Positions 1 to 5,988 of a stretch of 8,645 bases of DNA are shown one piece after another. Position 1 is the stretch's first letter; the number at the start of each line of letters is the position of its first letter. Origin of the DNA: CBDVBZ01 sp965372355. GTDB taxonomy: Bacteria > Krumholzibacteriota > Krumholzibacteriia > WVZY01. The notes beneath the pieces were generated by a model, which ran no database searches, was not told the origin of the DNA, and was given only the letters and a program-made list of their open reading frames with translations. The position numbers were made by a program, and so were the translations under genes. The stretch covers positions 1 through 8,645 of the forward strand of contig CBDVBZ010000140.1 in the NCBI GenBank assembly GCA_965372355.1, in the 5' to 3' direction.

Positions 1-655
1 CTGCTTCGTCACGCCCTTTTGGCGCCAGGTCCATATAGTGGTATGCGAGGTTCAACATGTCCAACCCGCGCGCATAGCACGAGTACGTATGGAATACCTC
101 ACCCTCCTGGTTCTTGTAGAACACACTGACTCCTGGTGCCTCTTCGCTGGGAAACGTGCCTTTGCGGTAATTGTAGAACAGCTCACCCTTCTTCATCTCA
201 TCGGGTGTAAATGACACGTGATGGTCATGATTGAAGTCACTTTCAAACGATGAAGCCCATTTGAAATCCCAACCCATGCGTTTCTTGTAGGCATCCAGCA
301 TTTCGAGCGGCGCCCTGGACACGGCAATCATCGTGATGTCTCGATGCTCGAGATGAATGCCAATGCCATTGAAGTTGTCGGCCCAAAACGAGCAGCTCGG
401 ACAACCTTCCTTCCACTCCGGCCCGTACATGAAGTGATAGATGATCAACTGGCTTCGACCCTCGAAGAGATCCGCGAGTGTCTCCTTGCCGTTCGGACTA
501 TCGAATACATACTCCTTGTCGACCTTCACCCATGGGAGTGCCCGCCGCTGCTCGCTCAACTCGTCGCGCAGTCGAGTAAATGCCTTCTCTTTTGCGAGAA
601 GCTCCTTGCGGGCAGCCAGCCATTCGTCTCTCGAAACGGTTTTGCGGTCTTGCAT
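1..655 (-). CDS. DUF899-family thioredoxin-fold protein (3' end outside window)
   Basis: The frame opens at ATG 655-653 and stays open to the window edge, giving 218 residues with no stop, so the C-terminus is missing. An AGGAG ribosome binding site (663-667, minus) lies 7 bases before the ATG, which supports this start. The N-terminus is a charged helical stretch (about 1-40). A thioredoxin-like domain follows, with the motif GCPSCSFWADNF holding C85-x-x-C88, then AVSRAPLEMLDAYKKRMGW (111-129) and SDFNHDH (139-145), all hallmarks of the DUF899 family in the thioredoxin/AhpC-TSA superfamily. No signal peptide or membrane segment is visible, so it is probably cytoplasmic. The CxxC pair suggests thiol redox chemistry, but no reaction is established that I know of. 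It is the downstream gene of a leftward unit after a CDGSH iron-sulfur gene, a context that loosely suggests redox or oxidative-stress work. The family call is confident; the function is not. Confidence 0.9.
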   Translation of the reverse strand, partial: MQDRKTVSRDEWLAARKELLAKEKAFTRLRDELSEQRRALPWVKVDKEYVFDSPNGKETLADLFEGRSQLIIYHFMYGPEWKEGCPSCSFWADNFNGIGIHLEHRDITMIAVSRAPLEMLDAYKKRMGWDFKWASSFESDFNHDHHVSFTPDEMKKGELFYNYRKGTFPSEEAPGVSVFYKNQEGEVFHTYSCYARGLDMLNLAYHYMDLAPKGRDEA

Positions 656-656
656 G

Positions 657-1004
657 TTAACGCTCCTTTTCACGGGAAAGTCGGCGCTCAATTCTTGTCA
701 TCCTTGAACTTTTTGTGCCAATGGTCCCGTCGCAAAAGGGTTTGTTCTTCGAACCACCACACCGGCACAGGGTGAAGTGCTCGGTTGAAGCACCTTCCCC
801 GTGCGCTGTATCGTTAAGATCGGGTCCCCCGGACACGACGTAGGGGCCGTCTGGCGCGATAAAGATAGCCGGCTCGCCTTCCCGGTCGCGGTGCTCGACG
901 CCACCCGCCGAGTAGCTCAATGCTCCCGACGGACACTTCCGGATCGTTGCGATGACCTCTTCACGACTCGCGGCGCTTGGATCCATCCACGGCTCTTGCT
1001 TCAA
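657..1004 (-). CDS. CDGSH-type iron-sulfur protein, N-terminally truncated and frameshifted (probable pseudogene)
   Basis: As written this is 115 residues from a TTG at 1004 (an ATG lies at 986). Residues 5-36 (PWMDPSAAS...RKCPSGALSY) match the second half of the small 4Fe-4S domain (Fer4_19 type) that often precedes CDGSH. The CDGSH core is CRCGGSKNKPFCDGT, with three cysteine ligands and the Asp-Gly. The fourth ligand, a histidine right after T, is absent because the frame slips. One extra C between 722 and 723 would give CDGTHWHKKFKDDKN and a stop at 690-688, a normal ending for this family. Instead 21 out-of-frame residues follow, ending at TAA one base before the DUF899 ATG. Upstream the same frame is open to TAG 1043-1041 and encodes NGLPAVFR, typical of the same family, but the first cysteines of the Fer4_19 domain are missing. 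An intact protein would bind a 2Fe-2S cluster by 3Cys-1His; this version probably cannot. Real mutation and assembly error are both possible. Confidence 0.75.
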   Translation of the reverse strand: MKQEPWMDPSAASREEVIATIRKCPSGALSYSAGGVEHRDREGEPAIFIAPDGPYVVSGGPDLNDTAHGEGASTEHFTLCRCGGSKNKPFCDGTIGTKSSRMTRIERRLSREKER

Positions 1005-1040
1005 GCGAAAAACCGCCGGGAGACCATTCGCAACCTCTCC

Positions 1041-1097
1041 CTAATCCATGCTGAACTCCAGGCCCCAATCCCACGGATTGATAGACTCTCGCTTCAT
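1041..1097 (-). pseudogene. RidA-family N-terminal remnant ending in TAG
   Basis: ATG 1097-1095 opens an 18-codon reading, MKRESINPWDWGLEFSMD, followed by TAG at 1043-1041 and then, in the same frame, GEVANGLPAVF, which leads into the CDGSH gene. From memory, INPW-W---FSM(D/N)QGEV is the start of one RidA (YjgF/YER057c, enamine/imine deaminase) subfamily, where the residue after SMD is Gln. CAG to TAG is one transition, so the stop falls at that conserved Gln. After GEV the RidA similarity ends and CDGSH-type sequence begins. This suggests a deletion joined a ridA-like start to the inside of a CDGSH gene. A good promoter sits about 60 bases upstream. The ribosome binding site before this ATG is weak (AGAAAG-like, 10-15 bases away). 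The alternative is a short leader peptide whose RidA likeness is chance. Confidence 0.5.
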
Positions 1098-1164
1098 GAG
1101 GGTTTCTTTCTGCTTTTTTGTTTGGGGGTGTCACACCACGCGCTGGGGACACCAAGGATAACTG

Positions 1165-1193
1165 CTTATACCGCAATTTGTGGCAGTTGTAAA
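1165..1193 (-). promoter_or_regulatory. sigma70-type promoter for the leftward RidA-remnant/CDGSH/DUF899 unit
   Basis: On the minus strand TTTACA (1193-1188) is followed after 17 bases by TATAAG (1170-1165). That is five of six consensus bases in each hexamer with ideal spacing. Transcription would start near 1158, leaving about 60 bases before the ATG at 1097. Confidence 0.65.
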
Positions 1194-1201
1194 GGCTATG
1201 A

Positions 1202-1258
1202 GCCCGTTTTTCTCGTCGTCGGAACGGGCCTGATGTGCTTGATTGACTCCTGGCCCGT
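1202..1258. promoter_or_regulatory. candidate operator: three alternating GCCCGT half-sites
   Basis: GCCCGTT (1202-1208) and AACGGGC (1223-1229) form a perfect 7-base inverted repeat with a 14-base gap. CGGGCC (1225-1230) also pairs with GGCCCG (1252-1257). The half-site GCCCGT therefore occurs three times in alternating orientation, just upstream of the leftward -35 box and between the two divergent units. It could bind a dimeric regulator or fold into competing hairpins. There is no U-run, so it is not a classical terminator. Confidence 0.3.
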
Positions 1259-1272
1259 GGATATGCAAATAT
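1243..1272 (+). promoter_or_regulatory. weak candidate promoter for the methyltransferase
   Basis: TTGACT (1243-1248) is a good -35 box. The best -10 at 17-18 bases is CAAATA/AAATAT (1266-1272), which is poor. A start near 1279 would give a leader of about 50 bases to the ATG at 1330 and would exclude the ATG at 1291 as a well-spaced start. Confidence 0.3.
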
Positions 1273-1329
1273 GTGCTGCGGTAAGCATTCATGCACAAAG
1301 GACACACCAGAAAGAGAGACGGAACCTCA

Positions 1330-2154
1330 ATGCCAGCAGTGATCCAGAAAAAGAAGAAGAAACGCAAAAAAGGACCCGAATCAAAGGATCTGCATCGTCT
1401 CTATGAACTGGCCGTACAGAGCCCCGATGCCAACCTCGATTTCTGTGATCGGATCTACAAAAAGAAAAACGGTAAACGAGCGAAGCTTCTCAGAGAGGAC
1501 TTCTGCGGCACGGCCTTTCTGTCCGTGGATTGGATCGGGCGACGCAAGGACAACAGCGCCATTGGCGTCGATCTCGACAAGGAGACGCTCGATTGGGGCA
1601 GGGAACACAACATCGAACCGCTGGGCGAGGATGCCTCACGCGTCGAGCTCATCCGTGCCGATGTCCGATCGGTTCAAAAGCCCAAGGCCGACATTATCGT
1701 CGCGTTCAACTTTTCCTATTACATATTCAAGACGGTCCCCGACCTGCGCGCCTACTTCAGTGCCGCGCGCAAATCACTCGCGCCGGGTGGGATATTCGTC
1801 CTCGATATGTTTGGTGGCTGGGAAGCTCAGATGGATGTGACAGACAAGACACGCTACACGGGCTTCACGTATATCTGGGATCAAAAGGGTTTCGATCCGG
1901 TGACCAACAACGCGGTCTTCAACATCCATTTCAGATTTCACGATGGCGGTGGTATCAAGAAGGCATTTGTCTACGACTGGCGGCTGTGGACGATTCCTGA
2001 GGTGCGTGACGCTCTGGAGTCGGTCGGATTCAAATCGGTCGAGGTCTACTGGGAGGGTGCCGATGAGGACGGCGAAGGCGACGGTATCTTTCGCCGTATC
2101 CACAAGGCCGAGAACTGCCCGGGTTGGAATGCGTTTATTGTCGCCACGGAGTAA
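1330..2154 (+). CDS. class I SAM-dependent methyltransferase
   Basis: From ATG 1330 the protein has 274 residues. An in-frame ATG at 1291 would add 13 residues but has no recognisable ribosome binding site; the purine-rich AGAGAGACGGAA before 1330 is somewhat better. Residues 7-14 are nearly all Lys/Arg, a flexible basic tail. The Rossmann methyltransferase core follows: LLREDFCGTAFLSVDW (53-68, motif I, with DFCGT in place of the usual GxGxG), GVDLD (79-83, the acidic residue expected to hold the SAM ribose), LIRADVRSV (107-115), AFNFSYYIF (125-133) and a post-core strand LAPGGIFVLDMFGGWE (150-165). The C-terminal half, with YIWDQ, YDWRLWTIPE and VEVYWEG, is a conserved family-specific part that probably forms the substrate pocket. 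The substrate is unknown. It is probably cytoplasmic, with no signal peptide or membrane segment. It stands alone on the plus strand, divergent from the CDGSH unit and convergent with the transporter operon. Confidence 0.9.
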   Translation: MPAVIQKKKKKRKKGPESKDLHRLYELAVQSPDANLDFCDRIYKKKNGKRAKLLREDFCGTAFLSVDWIGRRKDNSAIGVDLDKETLDWGREHNIEPLGEDASRVELIRADVRSVQKPKADIIVAFNFSYYIFKTVPDLRAYFSAARKSLAPGGIFVLDMFGGWEAQMDVTDKTRYTGFTYIWDQKGFDPVTNNAVFNIHFRFHDGGGIKKAFVYDWRLWTIPEVRDALESVGFKSVEVYWEGADEDGEGDGIFRRIHKAENCPGWNAFIVATE

Positions 2155-2228
2155 GCACCCCCATCGCGGGTCCTATCACCGAACAGCCCACACGTGCTTG
2201 CTAACGCCCTTCCAGGACAGGCTGCGCG

Positions 2229-2286
2229 GCGGAGCGGAACGGCGCCACTCGCGACAGCAGAGAGGCTAAACGATGAGCCGCTCCGC
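2229..2286. repeat. 9-base inverted repeat between convergent genes
   Basis: GCGGAGCGG (2229-2237) is perfectly repeated in inverse as CCGCTCCGC (2278-2286), with a 40-base loop. It lies in the 150-base gap where the methyltransferase and the AGCS symporter gene end towards each other. It could form the base of a GC-rich structure that stops transcription both ways. The long loop and lack of a T-run make it a poor intrinsic terminator; no better one is visible in 2155-2304. Confidence 0.3.
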
Positions 2287-2304
2287 ACACGGGACCGGAC
2301 TCTC

Positions 2305-3723
2305 TCACGGATTGCGAGGCCTCTCGTGCTTCATCCGTTGGAAGTAATCGCCGTATTCCCGCTTCGCCATTCTCGAGAGAAACAGGATGCCGATGAGGTT
2401 CGGGATGGCCATGAATCCGTTGGACACATCGGCCATCGCCCACACGAGCGGCAATGAGAGCGTCGCACCGATAAAGCTGAAGATCACGAAGAGTATCCGG
2501 TACGGTTTGATGGCGCCCGGGCCCCACAGAAAATGCACGCAACGATCCCCGTAATAAGACCACGTAATCATCGTCGAGTAGGCAAAGAGCGGCACCGCCA
2601 GAGTGACAATATAGTGCCCACCGCTAAAGACAGATGACAGTCCTTGCTCGAACGCCCACGCGGTGAGCGCCGCCCCGTTGAGCAAGTTGCCATCGGCATC
2701 GAAGCCGCTGTGCCAGGCGCCGGTGGAGACGATCACGATCCCGGTGACCGTGCACACCACGATCGTATCGATGAACGGCCCGATCTGCGCGACGATTCCC
2801 TCGCGAACGGACTCTCTCGTCTTCGCCGCCGCGTGTGCGATCGGGGCGGAACCCTGTCCCGCCTCGTTGGAGAACAACCCCCGTTTGGCGCCCCATGTCA
2901 GGGCGATCAAAAACGTGGAGCCGGCAAAACCGCCGATCTCGCCCTGGGGGGTAAAGGCTTTTGTGAAGATGAGGTCGAGTGCCTGGGGCAATTGATCCGC
3001 ATTGAGCACGATGACGGTGAGGCCGCCGAGCATGTAGACCGCCCCCATCACCGGTACCAGCTTGGAAGCGACCCGGCCGATTCGCCGGATGCCGCCGATG
3101 ATCACGATTCCGATTAGCGACGCCATCAGCAGCCCCGTTACATACGTGGGGATCGAGAGGTCTTCTTTGAGGATCTGACTAACCGTGTTGGACTGCACCA
3201 TATCCGACGAGCCAAGACTCGCAAACGCGGCCAGAAACGCAAACGTCACACCCAACCATTTCCAATTCCCACCCATCCCGTTGGCGATGTAATACATCGG
3301 TCCGCCGGACGCCGTGCCATCGGGGTTGATCACACGGTGGCGATGCGCGAGATAGCATTCCACGCCCTTGGTCGCCATCCCGAAGAACGCCGTGACCCAC
3401 ATCCAGAAGAGCGCGCCGGGGCCGCCGTAGTGGATCGCCGCGGCAACACCCGCGATGTTACCGATGCCGATGGTCGCGGAGAGCGCCGATGACAGAGCCT
3501 GGAAATGGCTCAGATCCCCCTCTTCGTCGGGGTCGTCGTAGTGGCCCTTGATCACCTCGATGCTGTGTCTGAACTTGCGGATCTGGACGAACCGGAGATA
3601 GAAGGTCAGAAACACACCGGTGCCAATGAGAAGAACGAGAAACGGGACGCCCCAGACGATTCCGTTGAGGATCTCGACGACGTGCTCCCACTTCTCGACA
3701 AAACTTGCAAGGGACTCGGACAT
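2305..3723 (-). CDS. AGCS-family sodium:alanine/glycine-type amino-acid symporter
   Basis: The product is 472 residues from ATG 3723-3721, a normal length for the family. The open frame reaches further upstream but there overlaps the preceding gene, and that stretch is Arg/Gly/His-rich nonsense, so MSESLASFVEKWE is the real start. The diagnostic AGCS motifs are intact: SATIGIGNIAGVAAAIHYGGPGALFW (82-107), which lines the sodium and substrate path; SGGPMYYI (139-146); and GLFSNEAGQGSAPIAHAAAKT (282-302). About ten or eleven hydrophobic segments fit an inner-membrane protein of the LeuT fold. The known family imports alanine, glycine or similar small amino acids with sodium; which one here cannot be read from sequence. 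No Shine-Dalgarno sequence precedes the ATG, whose 29-base spacer after the upstream stop has no purine run, so it may depend on translation of the gene before it. It is the last gene of the three-gene leftward operon. Confidence 0.95.
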   Translation of the reverse strand: MSESLASFVEKWEHVVEILNGIVWGVPFLVLLIGTGVFLTFYLRFVQIRKFRHSIEVIKGHYDDPDEEGDLSHFQALSSALSATIGIGNIAGVAAAIHYGGPGALFWMWVTAFFGMATKGVECYLAHRHRVINPDGTASGGPMYYIANGMGGNWKWLGVTFAFLAAFASLGSSDMVQSNTVSQILKEDLSIPTYVTGLLMASLIGIVIIGGIRRIGRVASKLVPVMGAVYMLGGLTVIVLNADQLPQALDLIFTKAFTPQGEIGGFAGSTFLIALTWGAKRGLFSNEAGQGSAPIAHAAAKTRESVREGIVAQIGPFIDTIVVCTVTGIVIVSTGAWHSGFDADGNLLNGAALTAWAFEQGLSSVFSGGHYIVTLAVPLFAYSTMITWSYYGDRCVHFLWGPGAIKPYRILFVIFSFIGATLSLPLVWAMADVSNGFMAIPNLIGILFLSRMAKREYGDYFQRMKHERPRNP

Positions 3724-3752
3724 ATAGGGAATGTTGGGTTCGGGTTGACGCG

Positions 3753-4220
3753 TCAGGGTGCCTGGTGCGCCCGGACGACATTGACCATCCGGATGACCGA
3801 TCCGACGACGAGTACAAGACCCGCGATGATCATAATGAGAATACCGGCAATCGGCGGCGAGCGAAACCGCACGGACACATCCACGGTCGCAACCATCTCC
3901 GCCCGGTCGAAACCCGTCCACACAGCCGTGAGCGTCGCGATACCCGCCTCGGTGGGGACCCAATCGATACCGCCATCTTGCCCGGATCTACCGATTGCCT
4001 CGACGCTGCTCACGCTGCTCCCCGGCCGGTACGTGACTTCGATTCTCGCGCCGGCAACAGGCTGGCCCGACGGGTCCATGACGATGAGACGAACCTCTTC
4101 GCCCTTCGTTGGAAACTTCTTTTTTACGATGACGGATCCCTGCGCGACCGCATCACCGGCGCCCCACACCAGAGCCATCGCAAGGACGACAAGTAAACGG
4201 CTATTCTTCGGTGTGTTCAT
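3753..4220 (-). CDS. small secreted, C-terminally anchored beta-sandwich membrane protein
   Basis: The product is 155 residues from ATG 4220; a GTG two codons upstream (4226) is possible, but AAGGTGAG sits just before the ATG and favours it. Residues 1-26 are a signal peptide with hydrophobic core LLVVLAMALVWGAG and an AVA|QG cleavage site. Residues 29-120 form one soluble domain: VIVKKKFPTKGEEVRLIVMDPSGQPVAGARIEV, a WVPTEAG loop, then LTAVWTGF. The D-x-x-G-x-P-V-x-G-A-x-(I/V) pattern is that of carboxypeptidase-regulatory-like or Ig-like beta-sandwich domains. Residues 123-145 are a transmembrane helix followed by a short basic tail. Topology: the domain is outside the cytoplasmic membrane and the C-terminus inside. 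The start overlaps the SNF transporter stop by 20 bases and the stop lies 29 bases before the AGCS start, so it belongs to a transporter operon. It may be an accessory subunit or an extracytoplasmic binding or assembly partner; this is inference. I do not recognise a named family. Confidence 0.8.
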   Translation of the reverse strand: MNTPKNSRLLVVLAMALVWGAGDAVAQGSVIVKKKFPTKGEEVRLIVMDPSGQPVAGARIEVTYRPGSSVSSVEAIGRSGQDGGIDWVPTEAGIATLTAVWTGFDRAEMVATVDVSVRFRSPPIAGILIMIIAGLVLVVGSVIRMVNVVRAHQAP

Positions 4221-5757
4221 ACTCACCTTTTTGCGTCAGGATCCAAGCCAGAATCGTACATGCTCCGAACCAGACTACGAGAACAATGAACGGCAGTAAC
4301 CGAAGAAATCCGTACCCCTCGCCGTAGTTGCCGCTGTAACGGGTACCATAGAGGCCATCCCTGAACTCGCCGACGAGCCCGTACGCCAGAACGTAGAGGA
4401 GCAGCGCCGGTATCACGAACTTGATGGCCACATCGAACCACACACCCAGTTTGATCCTTGAGTTCTCGTTTAGATGCTCGCGGATCTTGTCCGGGCCCAT
4501 GATCCACCCCACGAACAGACACTCGATCACCCCGATCGCCAGCAAACCGTACGAGAACACCCAGTGGTCGACGAGATCGAGAAGCGTCAGGCCCAGCGTG
4601 CCGTGGTCTTCGAGCCCGGGGTTGATCACCTGGGGCAGGGCGAAGCAGGTGCTGCCGACAAATCCGGCCGCCGCGGCGATCGTGATCGTCTTTTTCCGCG
4701 ACCAGCGGAACTTATCGCGCATCGACGATACCAGCGCTTCCACGAGGGACACCGAAGACGTCAGCCCCGCGAGGAGCAGGAGGGCGAAGAATAGCACACC
4801 GAAGATGGCCACAGAATCGGTGGGCAGTTCGCCGATTCCGCGCGGGACGACAAAAAACATCATGTTGAGCGTGCTGGCTTGAGGGACGATCGCAAACGCG
4901 AAGAGTAAGGAGAAAATGGCAAGACCGGCGATGTACTCAAAACCGCAGTTGAGTAGCGATGTGATTACCGAATTTTGCGTCAGATCGCTTTTTTTGGGCA
5001 AATAGGATGCGTAGGCCGTCATGATGCCGAAACCCAGCGAGAGGGTAAAGAATATCTGTCCAAACGCCCCCTGCCAGACCGCGGGGTTCTTCATTACTGA
5101 GAAATCGGGTGTGAAGAGCAGATACACCCCTTGAATCCCGTTATCCAGTGTCAAACCACGGATGATCAGGATAACCATGAACACCCACATCAGGGGAACG
5201 AACACCTTGGTGACCGGCTCGATGCTTTCCACGCCCTTGCGGACGATCAGGATATTAAAGAACCAGACGAGCGCGACGTAGAGCACCGGCTTCCACGTGG
5301 ACAGCATGTCGAAAAAATACGCAGCAGGACCGGGGAGCTCGCCGGCGGCGCGTCCAAAGGCCGGAACGGCTATCGAAGTCTGCCACAGAGCCCCAAAGGA
5401 GCCAATCAGCATGCCCACGACCCAGGAGAGGATCGTGATGTAATACATGGTCAGAAAGCTGGCATTGAGATTCGCCCACCACCCACAGAACTCGCCGCGT
5501 TTACCGGCGATCCTGTAGAGCGATTCGGGAAAGGCCCGGCCAGAAAAACCGCCGAGACCGAACTCCAGAATCATGACCGGAATGCCGATGACGAACAGCG
5601 CAAAAAGGTACGGGAGATAGAAAGCGCCCCCGCCGAAGCGGTAGGCGTTTGCGGAAAAGAAAACGATGTTGCCGAGGCCGATGGCCGTGCCGGACGCCGC
5701 AAGGATAAAACCGACCCGGGTCTTCCATTGGCCGCGCACAATGTGTTTTTGCGGCAA
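4201..5757 (-). CDS. SNF/NSS-family sodium-dependent (LeuT-like) transporter
   Basis: The product is 518 residues from TTG 5757; a TTG at 5775 would add six. The N-terminal RGQWKTRVGFILAASGTAIGLGN is the standard NSS entry into TM1. GGGAFYLPYL follows, then YYITILSW (TM3, with the LeuT Tyr108 region), GQIFFTLSLGFGIMTAYASYLPKKSD (TM6, substrate/Na1) and LAGLTSSVSLVEA (TM8; Thr/Ser of the Na2 site). Twelve or so membrane segments and the length fit the family, which imports amino acids or related amines with sodium at the inner membrane. One oddity is that the near-universal RFPY after GLGN reads FFSA, so the Arg of the extracellular gate (LeuT Arg30) is Phe33, while an Asp in the TM10 region (VDHW, 396-399) looks retained. 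It is the first gene of a three-gene operon under a strong promoter, and its last codons overlap the next gene. The substrate is unknown. Confidence 0.93.
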   Translation of the reverse strand: MPQKHIVRGQWKTRVGFILAASGTAIGLGNIVFFSANAYRFGGGAFYLPYLFALFVIGIPVMILEFGLGGFSGRAFPESLYRIAGKRGEFCGWWANLNASFLTMYYITILSWVVGMLIGSFGALWQTSIAVPAFGRAAGELPGPAAYFFDMLSTWKPVLYVALVWFFNILIVRKGVESIEPVTKVFVPLMWVFMVILIIRGLTLDNGIQGVYLLFTPDFSVMKNPAVWQGAFGQIFFTLSLGFGIMTAYASYLPKKSDLTQNSVITSLLNCGFEYIAGLAIFSLLFAFAIVPQASTLNMMFFVVPRGIGELPTDSVAIFGVLFFALLLLAGLTSSVSLVEALVSSMRDKFRWSRKKTITIAAAAGFVGSTCFALPQVINPGLEDHGTLGLTLLDLVDHWVFSYGLLAIGVIECLFVGWIMGPDKIREHLNENSRIKLGVWFDVAIKFVIPALLLYVLAYGLVGEFRDGLYGTRYSGNYGEGYGFLRLLPFIVLVVWFGACTILAWILTQKGEYEHTEE

Positions 5758-5760
5758 AGG

Positions 5761-5768
5761 TTCCCCCC
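5761..5768 (-). promoter_or_regulatory. G-rich ribosome binding site deciding the SNF transporter start
   Basis: On the minus strand GGGGGGAA (5768-5761) lies 3-5 bases before TTG 5757. The TTG at 5775 has no purine run before it and would have a leader of only about 17 bases from the predicted transcription start. This is the main reason for placing the start at 5757, and the evidence is modest. Confidence 0.4.
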
Positions 5769-5798
5769 GACTCAATGTTTGGATGTGTGGAAATGATG

Positions 5799-5828
5799 AC
5801 TATATCTCCGGGAACTTCTGTCTGTCAA
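5799..5828 (-). promoter_or_regulatory. strong sigma70-type promoter of the transporter operon
   Basis: On the minus strand a perfect TTGACA (5828-5823) is followed after 18 bases by TATAGT (5804-5799), five of six consensus bases. Transcription should start near 5792, giving a leader of about 35 bases to TTG 5757. The box quality suggests substantial basal expression. No clear operator overlaps it. Confidence 0.7.
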
Positions 5829-5888
5829 GGTGTTTAGCCGATCGTGAACGCTTTGCGGAAGGGTTGGGTGGGTGGCCCAGGGCGTCGG

Positions 5889-5924
5889 TTCTACCTTGTG
5901 TTCTGACTGTTGATAATGGATACT
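5889..5924 (+). promoter_or_regulatory. candidate promoter region for the ketopantoate-reductase-family gene
   Basis: Two -10-like hexamers occur here: GATAAT (5912-5917, five of six) with a poor -35 17 bases upstream (TTCTAC), and GATACT (5919-5924) with TTGTGT (5896-5901) 17 bases upstream. Either would give a leader of about 60 bases to ATG 5989. I cannot choose between them. The rest of the divergent gap (5829-5988) shows no strong repeat. Confidence 0.35.
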
Positions 5925-5974
5925 CGGAATGGGTAAATCGATTGTTTAAAACGCCGCGTGCTCGGTGGTCGCAC

Positions 5975-5981
5975 AGGAGGT
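5975..5981 (+). promoter_or_regulatory. ribosome binding site AGGAGGT
   Basis: A near-perfect Shine-Dalgarno sequence lies 7 bases before ATG 5989. It fixes that start and rules out the in-frame GTG at 5965, which would lie upstream of it. Confidence 0.85.
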
Positions 5982-5988
5982 ACGATCC

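Noticed and set aside
1202..1229. A terminator hairpin upstream of the methyltransferase
   Set aside because: The stem is only 7 bases with a 14-base loop and is not followed by a T-run; its position beside the -35 box fits an operator better.
801..1406. A 201-codon plus-strand frame spanning the CDGSH gene, the divergent gap and the methyltransferase start
   Set aside because: It crosses a promoter region and two better-supported genes, and the protein looks random.
2229..2286. A classical intrinsic terminator between the convergent genes
   Set aside because: The 9-base stem has a 40-base loop and no T-run on either strand; kept only as an inverted repeat.
3724..3963. An 80-residue N-terminal extension of the AGCS symporter
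   Set aside because: It overlaps the preceding gene in another frame, is Arg/Gly/His-rich, and precedes a normal AGCS start.
3505..4299. A 264-codon plus-strand frame across the AGCS and small membrane genes
   Set aside because: It is antisense to two genes with clear family motifs and a signal peptide, and has no domain of its own.
5910..5937. TTGATA-N17-GTAAAT as a promoter for the reductase gene
   Set aside because: The -10 box matches only three consensus bases; the GATAAT and GATACT hexamers nearby are better.
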